NCBI GenBank assembly: GCA_937917025.1
Contig: CALFSF010000572.1
Span: 1-11,478 of the forward strand
From: an uncultured Paraburkholderia sp.
GTDB taxonomy: Bacteria; Pseudomonadota; Gammaproteobacteria; Burkholderiales; Burkholderiaceae
Reading direction: 5' to 3'
DNA length: 11,478 bases
Below are positions 1-6,821 of this stretch, one piece after another. Each line of letters opens with the position of its first letter. Within the stretch, counting starts at the first letter, position 1. The notes beneath the pieces are model-generated. The model made no database searches. It had not been told where the DNA came from and saw only the letters and a list, made by a program, of their open reading frames with translations. The position numbers and the translations under genes were made by a program.

Positions 1-1102
1 GGATCAACGTCGCGCGCAGGTTCTGCAGGAACAGGTACATGACGAGGAACACCAGCACGATACCTTCGAGCAGCGTCTTGACCACTTCCTCGATCGACAG
101 GCGCACGAACGGCGTCGTGTCATACGGGTACTTCACGACGAGGCCGCTCGGGAAGTACTTCGACAGCTCGTCGACCTTCGCGCGCACCTCTTTCGCCGTT
201 GCCAGCGCGTTCGCGCCGGTCGCCAGCTGGATACCGAAACCGGCCGTCGGCTGACCGTTGTACTTCGTGTCGAAGTTGTAGTTTTCGCCACCGAGTTCGA
301 TCCGCGCGACGTCCTTGAGCCGGACCTGCGAGCCGTCCTGGTTCACCTTCAGCAGCACGTCGCCGAACTGCTCCGGCGTCTGCAGCAGCGTGGCTTCGGT
401 GATGGTGGCCTGCAGCACCTGCCCCGGCACCGAAGGCGTGCCGCCCAGCGAGCCGCCCGCCACCTGCACGTTCTGCGCGAGGAGCGCAGTCTGCACGTCG
501 ACCGGCGTGAGGCCGAAGTTGGTCAGCTTGCCCGCATCGAGCCAGATCCGCATCGCGTACTGCGAGCCGAACAGCGTCACCGTGCCCACGCCGTCAAGAC
601 GGCTGACCGGATCCTGAATGTGCGACGCGACGTAGTTCGCCAGATCGTACTTGTTCATGCTGCCGTCTTCGGAGACGAACGCCATCACCAGCAGGAAGCT
701 GCTGCTGGACTTCGTCACCTTGGTGCCGAGCTGCTGGACGACCTGCGGCAACAACGGCGTGGCGAGCTGCAGCTTGTTCTGCACCTGCACCTGCGCGATG
801 TCGGGATTGGTGCCGGCCGCGAAGGTCAGCGTGATCGTGGCCGTACCCGAATCGTCCGACGTCGACGACAGGTACAGCAAGTGGTCGAGACCACTCATCT
901 GCTGCTCGATCACCTGCGTGACGGTGTTTTCAACCGTCTTCGCCGATGCGCCCGGGTACGTTGCGCTGATCTGCACGGCCGGCGGCGCGATGGTCGGATA
1001 TTGCGCGATCGGCAGCGTGAAGATCGACGCGATACCCGCGAGCATCAGGATAATGGCGATCACCCATGCAAAAATCGGGCGATCGATAAAGAACTTTGCC
1101 AT
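1..1102 (-). CDS. bpeB: RND multidrug efflux permease (AcrB/MexB/BpeB family), N-terminal part, cut by window edge
   Basis: Inner-membrane proton/drug antiporter of a tripartite efflux pump; only residues 1-367 of roughly 1050 are in the window. The protein starts MAKFFIDRPIFAWV, the standard HAE1 opening. The first membrane helix spans about residues 9-28, the periplasmic porter region PN1/PN2 about 35-330, and the second helix begins near 344, with the frame ending in NLRATLI as in AcrB. Phe136 (KSSSSF) and Phe178 (LFGSQYAMRIW) fall exactly where AcrB has its binding-pocket phenylalanines. The proton-relay Asp pair and Lys lie beyond the edge. The start at 1102 is set by a CAGGGAG ribosome site 8 nt upstream, and the gene begins 15 nt after the adaptor stop, so the two are co-transcribed. 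An outer-membrane channel gene (oprB/oprM type) would be expected next, outside the window. Family assignment is very secure; the bpeB name rests on the neighbouring bpeA-like gene. Confidence 0.95.
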   Translation of the reverse strand, partial: MAKFFIDRPIFAWVIAIILMLAGIASIFTLPIAQYPTIAPPAVQISATYPGASAKTVENTVTQVIEQQMSGLDHLLYLSSTSDDSGTATITLTFAAGTNPDIAQVQVQNKLQLATPLLPQVVQQLGTKVTKSSSSFLLVMAFVSEDGSMNKYDLANYVASHIQDPVSRLDGVGTVTLFGSQYAMRIWLDAGKLTNFGLTPVDVQTALLAQNVQVAGGSLGGTPSVPGQVLQATITEATLLQTPEQFGDVLLKVNQDGSQVRLKDVARIELGGENYNFDTKYNGQPTAGFGIQLATGANALATAKEVRAKVDELSKYFPSGLVVKYPYDTTPFVRLSIEEVVKTLLEGIVLVFLVMYLFLQNLRATLI

Positions 1103-1117
1103 GAAGCGGGCTCCCTG

Positions 1118-2350
1118 TTATTGCGCGCCCGATGCAGCAGAGGCAGCCTGAGCCGTCTGCGCACCGCTGGCCGCTGGTGCGCCTTGAGCCACGGCGCCGG
1201 AGGCGGGGGTGGCCGGCAATTGCGCGGCGACCGGCTTCACTGTTGCGCCCGGACGGACCTTCTCCGTACCCTGCACGATCACGCGATCACCCGGATTCAG
1301 CCCGCTCTCGACGACCCAGTTCGACTGGTACGTGGTGGAGGCCACCAGCTGACGCAACGAGACCTTGTCGTCCGGACCCACGACGAGCGCGGTCGGCTGG
1401 CCCTTCTGGTCATGCGTCACGCCGATTTGCGGCACCAGCAGCGCCTTCTCGTTCACGCCTTCCTCGATGCGCGCGCGCACGAACATGCCCGGCAGCAGCA
1501 CGCGGTCCTTGTTCTGGAAAATGGCGCGGATCGTCACCGAACCGGTGGTCTGGTCGACCGTCACGTCGCTGAACTGCAGCTTGCCGGTTTCGGAGTACGC
1601 GCGGCCGTCTTCCAGCACCAGCGTGACCTTGGCGGCGTGAATGCCGCTCGTCTTCAGGCGTCCTTCCTGGATTTCGCGGCGCAGCTTCAGACCTTCGAGG
1701 CTCGACTGCGTCAGATTGACGTAGACCGGATCGAGCTGCTGGACAGTCGAGAGCAGCGTGGCCTGGCTTGCCTGCACATACGCGCCCGGCGTGACCGACG
1801 AAATGCCGATGCGCCCCGTGATCGGCGACGTGACATCGGTATAGCCGAGGTTGATCTGCGCGGTTTCCACCGAGGCCTTGCCGGCTGCGACGTCGGCCGC
1901 GGCCTGACCCTGCGCGGCCACGGCATTGTCGTAATCCTGCTTGCTGACCGCGTTCGCCGCGACGAGCACCTTGTAGCGGCTCGCCTGCGCGGTGGTCGTG
2001 GCGAGGTTCGCCTGCGCCTTGGCAAGCGCTGCCTTCGCGTTGTCCAGCGCGGCGATATACGGTGCCGGATCGATCTTGTAGAGACGCTGGCCCGCCTTGA
2101 CCTCGCCGCCTTCCGTGAATTCACGGCGCAGCACGATGCCGTCCACCCGTGCGCGGACTTCCGCGACGAGGAACGCGCTGGTGCGGCCCGGCAGCTCGGT
2201 GGTCACCGGGACGGCCTGCGGCTCGACGGTCACGACGCCGACTTCAGGCGTTTGAGGCGGAGGGGCTGATTGTTTTTGACCGCATGCTGCAAGAAATACG
2301 GCAGCCGTCGCGGCACTGATTAAGCGGAATGGAACCCGTTCGACGCGCAT
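1118..2350 (-). CDS. bpeA: RND efflux periplasmic adaptor (membrane fusion) lipoprotein, BpeA/AcrA/MexA type
   Basis: Links the inner-membrane RND permease to the outer-membrane channel; 410 aa, normal family length. Residues 1-22 form a lipoprotein signal ending LAAC, with Cys23 the predicted lipidated residue. Then come the first lipoyl half (about 60-95), an Ala/Gln-rich alpha-hairpin (about 96-165, with AANAVSKQDYD), the second lipoyl half (INLGYTDVTSPITGRIG, 166-182), the beta-barrel (about 200-295) and the membrane-proximal domain (about 300-375). The Ala/Gln/Gly-rich tail is low complexity. The frame stays open upstream to about 2569, but the start at 2350 is chosen because it gives an N-terminal lipobox signal and has AGAGGT 7 nt upstream. 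It is first in an operon with bpeB, with a divergent TetR gene upstream. The N-terminus resembles BpeA of B. pseudomallei from memory. Substrates cannot be read from sequence. Confidence 0.95.
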   Translation of the reverse strand: MRVERVPFRLISAATAAVFLAACGQKQSAPPPQTPEVGVVTVEPQAVPVTTELPGRTSAFLVAEVRARVDGIVLRREFTEGGEVKAGQRLYKIDPAPYIAALDNAKAALAKAQANLATTTAQASRYKVLVAANAVSKQDYDNAVAAQGQAAADVAAGKASVETAQINLGYTDVTSPITGRIGISSVTPGAYVQASQATLLSTVQQLDPVYVNLTQSSLEGLKLRREIQEGRLKTSGIHAAKVTLVLEDGRAYSETGKLQFSDVTVDQTTGSVTIRAIFQNKDRVLLPGMFVRARIEEGVNEKALLVPQIGVTHDQKGQPTALVVGPDDKVSLRQLVASTTYQSNWVVESGLNPGDRVIVQGTEKVRPGATVKPVAAQLPATPASGAVAQGAPAASGAQTAQAASAASGAQ

Positions 2351-2599
2351 GGAGCGACCTCTGTCAAAGACTGAGAATGAAAAAGTGCGCGCATCCCTAC
2401 CCCGGGGACGACGGCGCACACATGCGTCGTTAGACGCCTGATCGATAGCTCTGACCGCTCCACACTCAATCCTGCCCACCCAGGTGGAGTCCTGGCAAAA
2501 GCGCGCCAAACCGGGAAATGCCGCACTGCGACGCCCTTTCAGACGATTCGCAAGCGTTTTAAAAGGCAACAGTGTCGGATATTAACCGGTCGACGCGGC

Positions 2600-2630
2600 T
2601 TGAGCTATCCGATCGATGGGGTGCTATTAT
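2600..2630 (+). promoter_or_regulatory. Possible sigma-70 promoter of bpeR, overlapping the bpeA promoter
   Basis: On the plus strand TTGAGC (2600-2605, 4 of 6) and TATTAT (2625-2630, 5 of 6) lie 19 bp apart, slightly long. They overlap the opposing bpeA promoter and abut the operator, which would let the repressor control its own gene as well. A second, weaker candidate is TTGAAT (2717-2722) with TTAATA (2742-2747). The choice between them is uncertain. Confidence 0.35.
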
Positions 2631-2655
2631 ATATACATTCATGATTGCACGTAAA
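2626..2655 (-). promoter_or_regulatory. Predicted sigma-70 promoter of bpeAB
   Basis: On the minus strand TTTACG (2655-2650, 4 of 6 matches to TTGACA) is followed after 18 bp by a perfect TATAAT (2631-2626). This is the only stretch of such AT-rich promoter character upstream of bpeA. Transcription would begin near 2619 and leave a leader of about 270 nt. The TetR-type operator at 2630-2653 covers the spacer, so bound repressor would exclude RNA polymerase. Confidence 0.65.
2630..2653. promoter_or_regulatory. TetR/AcrR-type operator (24-bp imperfect palindrome)
   Basis: The two 12-bp halves match each other at 8 of 12 positions as an inverted repeat. The core ACATTCATGATTG closely resembles the 24-bp operator of E. 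coli AcrR; from memory about 18 of 24 bases agree, including the outer TA ends. The site lies inside the bpeA promoter spacer and next to the possible bpeR promoter, the usual arrangement for AcrR, MexR/NalC-like and TtgR regulators. The likely ligand is BpeR, encoded immediately to the right. Confidence 0.6.
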
Positions 2656-2791
2656 AGACCATTTACAACGTCCCACGTGCCGTTGCGGCAAGATCAATTC
2701 CCAGATAGCCAGACTATTGAATGGATTGTCACGGGCTGCACTTAATAACACTCGGGACAACCCGCACTCTCGCATAGCAGGACAGACAGAT

Positions 2792-3439
2792 ATGGTTCGC
2801 CGAACCAAGGAAGAAGCGCTGGAGACGCGCAACGGCATCCTCGACGCCGCAGAGCAGGTTTTTTTTGAAAAAGGCGTGTCGCGCACGTCGCTCGCGGACA
2901 TCGCGCAGGCCGCCGGTGTGACGCGCGGCGCGATCTACTGGCATTTCGCGAACAAGGGCGATCTCTTCACTGAAATGTTCGACCGCGTGCTGTTGCCGCT
3001 CGACGAACTGAAAGCCGCGTCGGTCGATCCCGAGGAACCCGATCCGGTCGGACGCCTGATCGATATCTGCATCGTGTGTCTGCGCGACACAGCGAACGAC
3101 CCGCGCCGCCGGCGCGTGTTCGACATCCTGTTCATGAAATGCGAATTCGTCGAGGACATGGGCCCCGTGATGGCGCGCTGCCAGAACAACATGCGCGACG
3201 GGCTGGAAAGTATCAGGGGCGGCCTGCGCAACGCGATCTCGAAAGGCCAGTTGCCCGCCGATCTCGACGTGGCGCGCGCGACCGCGATGATTCACTCGTT
3301 TATCAGCGGATCGTTACGCGACATGCTGTTTCTGCCCGGCGCGTTCGATTTTGGTGAGCATGCCGAATCGATGGTCCACGCGCTGTTCGATTCGCTGCGG
3401 ACAAGCCCCGCGCTGCGCACGGGTAGCGCGAGCGGTTGA
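2792..3439 (+). CDS. bpeR: TetR-family repressor of the efflux operon (AcrR/TtgR/BpeR type)
   Basis: Local repressor predicted to shut off bpeAB until a drug-like ligand binds; 215 aa, typical length. The N-terminus MVRRTKEEALETRNGILDAA and the helix-turn-helix SLADIAQAAGVTRGAIYWHF (33-52) are the hallmark of the AcrR/TtgR/MtrR branch. The rest is the C-terminal ligand and dimer domain (TetR_C_2/AcrR-C type), with MKCEFVEDMGPV at 115-126. The frame extends upstream without a good start. The ATG at 2792 is preferred because it begins the conserved N-terminus and has AGGA 11 nt upstream. It is divergent from bpeA, shares the operator at 2630-2653 with it, and is followed by a strong terminator. 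The family is certain; the target is inferred from position and operator. Confidence 0.93.
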   Translation: MVRRTKEEALETRNGILDAAEQVFFEKGVSRTSLADIAQAAGVTRGAIYWHFANKGDLFTEMFDRVLLPLDELKAASVDPEEPDPVGRLIDICIVCLRDTANDPRRRRVFDILFMKCEFVEDMGPVMARCQNNMRDGLESIRGGLRNAISKGQLPADLDVARATAMIHSFISGSLRDMLFLPGAFDFGEHAESMVHALFDSLRTSPALRTGSASG

Positions 3440-3465
3440 GGACTTTGCGCGAGGCTGAATACAGG

Positions 3466-3497
3466 AGGCGGAAACTTCACGGTTTCCGCCTTTTTTT
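3466..3497 (+). terminator. Intrinsic terminator after bpeR
   Basis: A perfect 10-bp stem (AGGCGGAAAC, 3466-3475, with GTTTCCGCCT, 3482-3491) with a 6-nt loop runs straight into seven T residues (3491-3497). It starts 26 nt after the bpeR stop. It separates bpeR from the convergent hydrolase gene ending at 3534. Confidence 0.9.
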
Positions 3498-3533
3498 CAT
3501 GTTCAACGCCGCAGCTTGCAAGCGACGCGAGGC

Positions 3534-4178
3534 TTACGTGGCCGCTGCCGCCGAAGCTTGCGTGGTACGCGCTTTCTGGTTCGACGCGTAGATCGAACCG
3601 CGCTCGAGCGGCGTGCCGGCCGATAGCGCGTCGATCCATTGAGCCGTGCTCGCCACCGCCGCGAAGCGCGACTGCAATACGACACAGAACACGCGATGAA
3701 TGTCTTCGGCGCTCGCGAAGCCCGCGCTGTTCTCGTATGGCACCGAACCCGTTGCGTCGTGCAGGAATTCGACGGCCAGTCCGGCATGCACGGCCTGGTT
3801 GATGGTCGACGCATCGCAGTTGTGCGTCATGTAGCCGGTCACGGTCAACGTGTCGATCTGATGCTGCACGAGCCATTCGGCGAGATCGGTGCCGGTGAAC
3901 GCGCCCGGCAGCGACTTCGTGATCTCGTGGTCGCGCTCGCGCGATGCCACGACCGCATGCAGCGCGGCACCTTCGGAGCCCGCGGCAAAAATCGGTGAGG
4001 TCGCCGGCGCCAGGTTCTGCACGACGATCACCGGCACCGCAGCGGCATGCGCCGCATCGATCGCCCGGCCGATATTCGCGAGCGAGGTTTCGACCGGTGG
4101 ATATTCGATCCGCAGGTCGCCGGTTACGTATTCGTTCTGCACGTCGATGACGATCAAGGCACGGCGCGGTGTGGTCAT
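3534..4178 (-). CDS. Isochorismatase-like cysteine hydrolase
   Basis: Member of the isochorismatase/nicotinamidase superfamily, 214 aa, cytosolic (no signal peptide). The catalytic triad is visible: Asp12 in ALIVIDVQNEY, Lys88 in ITKSLPGAF, and the nucleophile Cys121 in TGYMTHNCDAST. The VTGYMTHNCDAST block is the usual cis-peptide/nucleophile motif. Such enzymes hydrolyse amides or isochorismate, and the substrate cannot be told here. No siderophore genes are near, so a true isochorismatase of siderophore synthesis is unlikely; an amidase-type hydrolase is more probable. The last 15 residues (Thr/Ala-rich) are low complexity. The start at 4178 has AAGGAG 8 nt upstream. It is divergent from the FtrA-type regulator at 4437, which probably controls it. 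NADPH-independent oxidoreductase annotations would be wrong for this fold. Confidence 0.9.
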   Translation of the reverse strand: MTTPRRALIVIDVQNEYVTGDLRIEYPPVETSLANIGRAIDAAHAAAVPVIVVQNLAPATSPIFAAGSEGAALHAVVASRERDHEITKSLPGAFTGTDLAEWLVQHQIDTLTVTGYMTHNCDASTINQAVHAGLAVEFLHDATGSVPYENSAGFASAEDIHRVFCVVLQSRFAAVASTAQWIDALSAGTPLERGSIYASNQKARTTQASAAAAT

Positions 4179-4298
4179 GGCAACACTCCTTTGTCTGGAT
4201 GGCTCGCCCGCGCACCGGCCGGCTGGTCGTTGTGCCGTTCGGTCGTTCCAGTGCGGCGGCGGTGACTGCATTCTTCCTCGACGGCCATTCCACCGACA

Positions 4299-4327
4299 GT
4301 GACCCGAACGACAACTTTCGATAAGAT
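4299..4327 (+). promoter_or_regulatory. Possible promoter of the FtrA-type regulator gene
   Basis: GTGACC (4299-4304) and TAAGAT (4322-4327) are 17 bp apart, each matching 4 of 6 consensus bases. The 258-nt gap between the two divergent genes holds no better pair on this strand and none I trust on the other. This is a weak call. Confidence 0.3.
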
Positions 4328-4379
4328 CGGGCCAATCGCGTTTTGAACCCGGCGTTTTAGCGGGATGTTTCCCCGGGCG

Positions 4380-4395
4380 GCCCGCACTTGCGGGC
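4380..4395. repeat. Perfect 7-bp inverted repeat in the leader of the FtrA-type gene
   Basis: GCCCGCA (4380-4386) and TGCGGGC (4389-4395) are exact inverse copies separated by 2 nt. The pair sits 42 nt before the regulator's start codon. It could be an operator half-site pair or an RNA hairpin (6-bp stem, 4-nt loop). No T-tract of terminator quality follows. Confidence 0.4.
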
Positions 4396-4436
4396 TTTCG
4401 TCGCAAGCTTCCGCGCAGCGCTTCACGGAGATTCAA

Positions 4437-5459
4437 ATGACCAGCCGCGTTTCTTCCACAGGCGCCTCTCCTGTCCGCCCCTCGCCTGCGCCCCAGCCCA
4501 AGGGCGCGAAGCCGGTGATCGCCGTCATCGCGTTCGACCGCATCAGTCCGTTTCATCTTTCGGTGCCGTGCGTCGTGTTCGGCGAGGACCGCGGCGATGG
4601 CGGCGTGCCGGCGTTCGACTTTCGCGTCTGCGCGGCCGAGCCCGGCCCGTTGTCGACCACCGCGGGGTTTTCGATCGCGGCGACGCACGGCCTTGACGCA
4701 CTTGCCGATGCCGGCACGATCATCGTGCCGAGCTGGCGCGACCCGGATGAACCACCGCCGGCCGCACTGCTCGACGCGTTGCGGACCGCGCACGCGCGTG
4801 GCGCGCAGCTGGTCGGCCTGTGTCTTGGCGCGTTCGTGCTTGCGGCCGCCGGGCTCCTCGACGGACGTCCCGCGACCACGCACTGGGCATGGGCCGACGA
4901 TTTCGCGCGCCGCTATCCGAAGGTGAAGCTCGACGCGAACGTCCTCTATATCGACGACGGCGACGTGCTGACTTCCGCCGGCACCGCCGCCGGGCTCGAC
5001 TGCTGCCTGCACGTGCTGCGCAGGCAGTGCGGCGCGCAGGCCGCGAGCTACGTCGCGCGCCGGCTGGTCGTGCCGCCGCATCGTCAGGGTAGCCAGGCGC
5101 AGTACATCCAGCAGCCGGTCCCGGAGAACACGCATGGCGAGCGCCTGTCGGGCCTGCTCGACTGGGTCTGCGGCAATCTCGACGCACCGCACACGCTCGA
5201 CACGCTCGCTGGACGCGCGCTGATGAGCCGCCGCACGTTCACGCGGCGCTTTCGCGAAGCAACCGGCACGACCGTCGGCGCATGGCTGCTCGCGCAGCGC
5301 CTCGCACGTGTACAGCAACTGCTGGAGACGTCGGATCAATCGGTGGATGCGATCGCCGGTCGCGCGGGCTTCGGCTCGACGGCTTCGTTGCGCCAGCATT
5401 TCGCCGAGGCGTTCAGGACGTCGCCGTCTGCATACCGGCGCGAGTTTCGCGGCGTGTGA
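4437..5459 (+). CDS. ftrA: FtrA/GlxA-type transcriptional regulator (DJ-1/PfpI domain + AraC HTH)
   Basis: Cytosolic two-domain regulator, 340 aa. A DJ-1/PfpI-like amidotransferase fold covers about residues 26-215, with the nucleophile-elbow sequence GLCLGAF (Cys129) and a His at 149 (THW). The AraC-type DNA-binding domain covers about 235-338: first helix-turn-helix LDTLAGRALMSRRTFTRRFREA, second VDAIAGRAGFGSTASLRQHF, ending SPSAYRREF. FHLSVPCVVFGEDR and RLVVPPHRQGSQAQYI are the features I associate with FtrA rather than other GlxA members. The N-terminal 25 residues are Ser/Pro-rich and unaligned. The ATG at 4437 is chosen because GGAG lies 6 nt upstream; the frame is open further up but without a ribosome site. 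It is divergent from the cysteine hydrolase at 3534-4178, its likely target. The effector molecule is unknown. Confidence 0.9.
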   Translation: MTSRVSSTGASPVRPSPAPQPKGAKPVIAVIAFDRISPFHLSVPCVVFGEDRGDGGVPAFDFRVCAAEPGPLSTTAGFSIAATHGLDALADAGTIIVPSWRDPDEPPPAALLDALRTAHARGAQLVGLCLGAFVLAAAGLLDGRPATTHWAWADDFARRYPKVKLDANVLYIDDGDVLTSAGTAAGLDCCLHVLRRQCGAQAASYVARRLVVPPHRQGSQAQYIQQPVPENTHGERLSGLLDWVCGNLDAPHTLDTLAGRALMSRRTFTRRFREATGTTVGAWLLAQRLARVQQLLETSDQSVDAIAGRAGFGSTASLRQHFAEAFRTSPSAYRREFRGV

Positions 5460-5474
5460 GCGGTGCCAGGACGG

Positions 5475-6221
5475 CTAACCCTGGCTAAACCACCGCGCCA
5501 GATACAGCAGCACCGCAACGAAGAAGATCATCCCGGCCCACGCCCAGTTCGGCACGGCGTGCGGATCATGCTGATGGTCATGCGCGCGCGTACCGAGCAT
5601 CGTGCCCGCCGCGCGGCCGGTGAGCGCGCCGCCGTGGTCGTGCGGCCGCGCGCGGCGCGCGAGCGCGCTCAGGTTGACCGGCCTCAGGAACACGTGCTGA
5701 CGCCGCGCCGGCGTGCCATGCACGCGGTTTGGCTTCATGCCGTGCTTGGCCTGCACGACTTCACAGAACTCGGTGAAAAACGTGTCGGCGAGATCATGCA
5801 GCGCGTTTTCGATCTGGCGAACGGGCAATTGCGAGAGCGGCCCGGTGAGCGTCGCCCAGACCGAATAGTCGATGCGGGTATGCGGATGTCTGGAGCCGCC
5901 GATCCAGTGGTCGTCCGCGCGCAGCCGCACTTCCATCTGCCCGCGCAGCGCGCCGACCCCTTCTGCGCGCGCCTTGAAGTTGAGCATCCGGTGCATGGTT
6001 TCCGGCTTCACGCCGTCCGGGCTGACGATATGCGCGCGGACGTCGTAATGCGCGCGCAGCGGCCCGAGCGGTACCGTCATCGTCAGTGCGTATTCGCCAC
6101 CCGGGGTGCGTGCGAACGACCCGCAGTTGTCGAGGCTCGCGCGCAACAGCGCAAGATCCTGCAACGCTTCCCACACGTCAGATGGTGCAAGCGGAATCCG
6201 CAACGCGTCGTTCAGTTCCAT
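5475..6221 (-). CDS. CoxG/SRPBCC-family protein with C-terminal membrane anchor
   Basis: Related to the carbon-monoxide dehydrogenase accessory protein CoxG; 248 aa. Residues 1-155 form the START-like SRPBCC domain (MELNDALRIPLAPSDVWEAL at the start, ALRGQMEVRL at 91-100, an acidic and aromatic terminal helix ADTFFTEFCEVV). A polar linker rich in His and Asp follows (about 160-224, with RPHDHGG and RAHDHQHDPH), then one hydrophobic helix (about 226-243, WAWAGMIFFVAVLLYLARW). This organisation, cytosolic domain plus tail anchor, is common in CoxG relatives, where the protein helps recruit or mature molybdo-hydroxylases at the membrane. No cox structural or maturation genes are visible here, so CO metabolism is not supported. 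The start at 6221 has GGGGAGG 5 nt upstream. It lies 33 nt after the DUF427 gene stop and is probably co-transcribed with it; it is convergent with the FtrA gene, 15 nt apart. Confidence 0.85.
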   Translation of the reverse strand: MELNDALRIPLAPSDVWEALQDLALLRASLDNCGSFARTPGGEYALTMTVPLGPLRAHYDVRAHIVSPDGVKPETMHRMLNFKARAEGVGALRGQMEVRLRADDHWIGGSRHPHTRIDYSVWATLTGPLSQLPVRQIENALHDLADTFFTEFCEVVQAKHGMKPNRVHGTPARRQHVFLRPVNLSALARRARPHDHGGALTGRAAGTMLGTRAHDHQHDPHAVPNWAWAGMIFFVAVLLYLARWFSQG

Positions 6222-6254
6222 GACGGCCTCCCCATAAGCCCTCTCACCGCGCGA

Positions 6255-6713
6255 TCAGGAGGTCTGATCGATGCGGTCCACCTTCGATGTGTAAAACGCC
6301 AGATAGCCCTTGATCTGCTGGACGGCCTCGCCCGGCGTCTCGTACGTCCACACGGCGTTTTCGACCATGCCTTCTTCGGTCAGCAGATGATAGTAGGACG
6401 CCTCGCCCTTGAACGGACATCGGGAGGTGTGCGTGGAACGTTCAAGCCGCGCCATGTTGACGTCGGCACGCGGAAAATAGAAAGCGTCCGGAAGACCTGT
6501 TTCGGAGACGGTCAGCGCCGCCTGCGTATCGGCCACGGTCACGCCCAGATGGATGACCCGCACACGATGCCGGTTGGCGGCGACGTCGACGCGATGACCG
6601 CCGCCCCGGCCGCCATGGCCGCCGCCCGGCTTGCCCGTGTCGTTGCCTGACGGTTTGCCGGTAGCGTCGTCCGGGTCGGGACTTGCATTGCCTGCCGGGG
6701 CGTCGTCCATCAT
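6255..6713 (-). CDS. DUF427 domain protein with Gly/His-rich N-terminal extension
   Basis: 152 aa. The C-terminal ~100 residues form a complete DUF427 domain: VRVIHLGVTVADTQAALTVSETG, FYFPRADVNMARLERS, the conserved THTSRCPFKGEASYY and VENAVWTYETP, and AVQQIKGYLAFYTSKVD. The domain's biochemical role is not established to my knowledge, though the fold is compact and bacterial members are usually only about 95 aa. Here an extra 48-residue extension is present, acidic first (MMDDAPAGNASPDPDD) and then Gly/His-rich (GGGHGGRGGGH, 30-40), probably disordered and possibly metal-binding. Two adjacent ATGs (6713 and 6710) are possible; GGAG 6 nt before 6713 favours the first. It is first gene of an apparent operon with the CoxG-like gene. 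Domain identity is firm, function unknown. Confidence 0.88.
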   Translation of the reverse strand: MMDDAPAGNASPDPDDATGKPSGNDTGKPGGGHGGRGGGHRVDVAANRHRVRVIHLGVTVADTQAALTVSETGLPDAFYFPRADVNMARLERSTHTSRCPFKGEASYYHLLTEEGMVENAVWTYETPGEAVQQIKGYLAFYTSKVDRIDQTS

Positions 6714-6821
6714 GTCCAGCTCCGAGATGCGGTGGAAACCCGCGCGACGTTACGGCGGCTATCCGCCGCGAGTCCGCTTGCCGCGCGTGCGCTTTCCGGC
6801 AGCCCGCGCGGCTTCGAAATG
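6714..6821 (-). promoter_or_regulatory. Upstream region of the DUF427-coxG operon
   Basis: A terminator at 6822-6849 closes the gene to the right, so the operon needs its own promoter within this 108-nt GC-rich stretch or by read-through. I see no good -10/-35 pair in it. It may use a non-sigma-70 factor or a poorly conserved promoter. Confidence 0.25.

Larger units (their letters stand above)
2351..2791. promoter_or_regulatory. Divergent promoter region between bpeA and bpeR (441 nt)
   Basis: Non-coding control region between the efflux operon and its regulator. The AT-rich core lies at about 2620-2660, far from both start codons. A leftward transcript from the TATAAT promoter would carry a leader of about 270 nt before bpeA, and a rightward one about 150 nt before bpeR. 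The stretch 2351-2600 holds no convincing gene. Open frames there are in-frame extensions of bpeA or low-quality reading frames with TTG or GTG starts. A short palindrome CCACCCAGGTGG sits at 2476-2487 and overlaps a competing 5-bp hairpin (2480-2484 with 2491-2495); its meaning is unknown. Confidence 0.7.

Noticed and set aside
620..2269. Long plus-strand open frame (549 codons) opposite bpeA/bpeB
   Set aside because: It is antisense to two clear efflux genes, and its product is rich in Arg, His and Leu with no recognisable domain. It is a by-product of third-position GC bias on the other strand.
2351..2569. In-frame extension of bpeA adding 73 residues
   Set aside because: It would start at TTG and bury the lipoprotein signal and Cys23 inside the protein.
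3514..3523. GCTTGCAAGC perfect palindrome downstream of the hydrolase gene
   Set aside because: It has no loop, no T-run and is not placed at a promoter. A 10-bp palindrome alone is expected by chance at this scale.
4179..5399. Minus-strand frame running through the FtrA-type gene into the hydrolase (621 codons in total)
   Set aside because: The part above 4178 is antisense to the regulator gene and is Arg/Ala-rich. The hydrolase has its own ATG and ribosome site at 4178.
5465..5485. GCCAGG/CCTGGC inverted repeat between the convergent FtrA and CoxG genes, as a terminator
   Set aside because: The stem is 6 bp with a 9-nt loop and no T-run on either strand; it overlaps the CoxG stop. Too weak to call.
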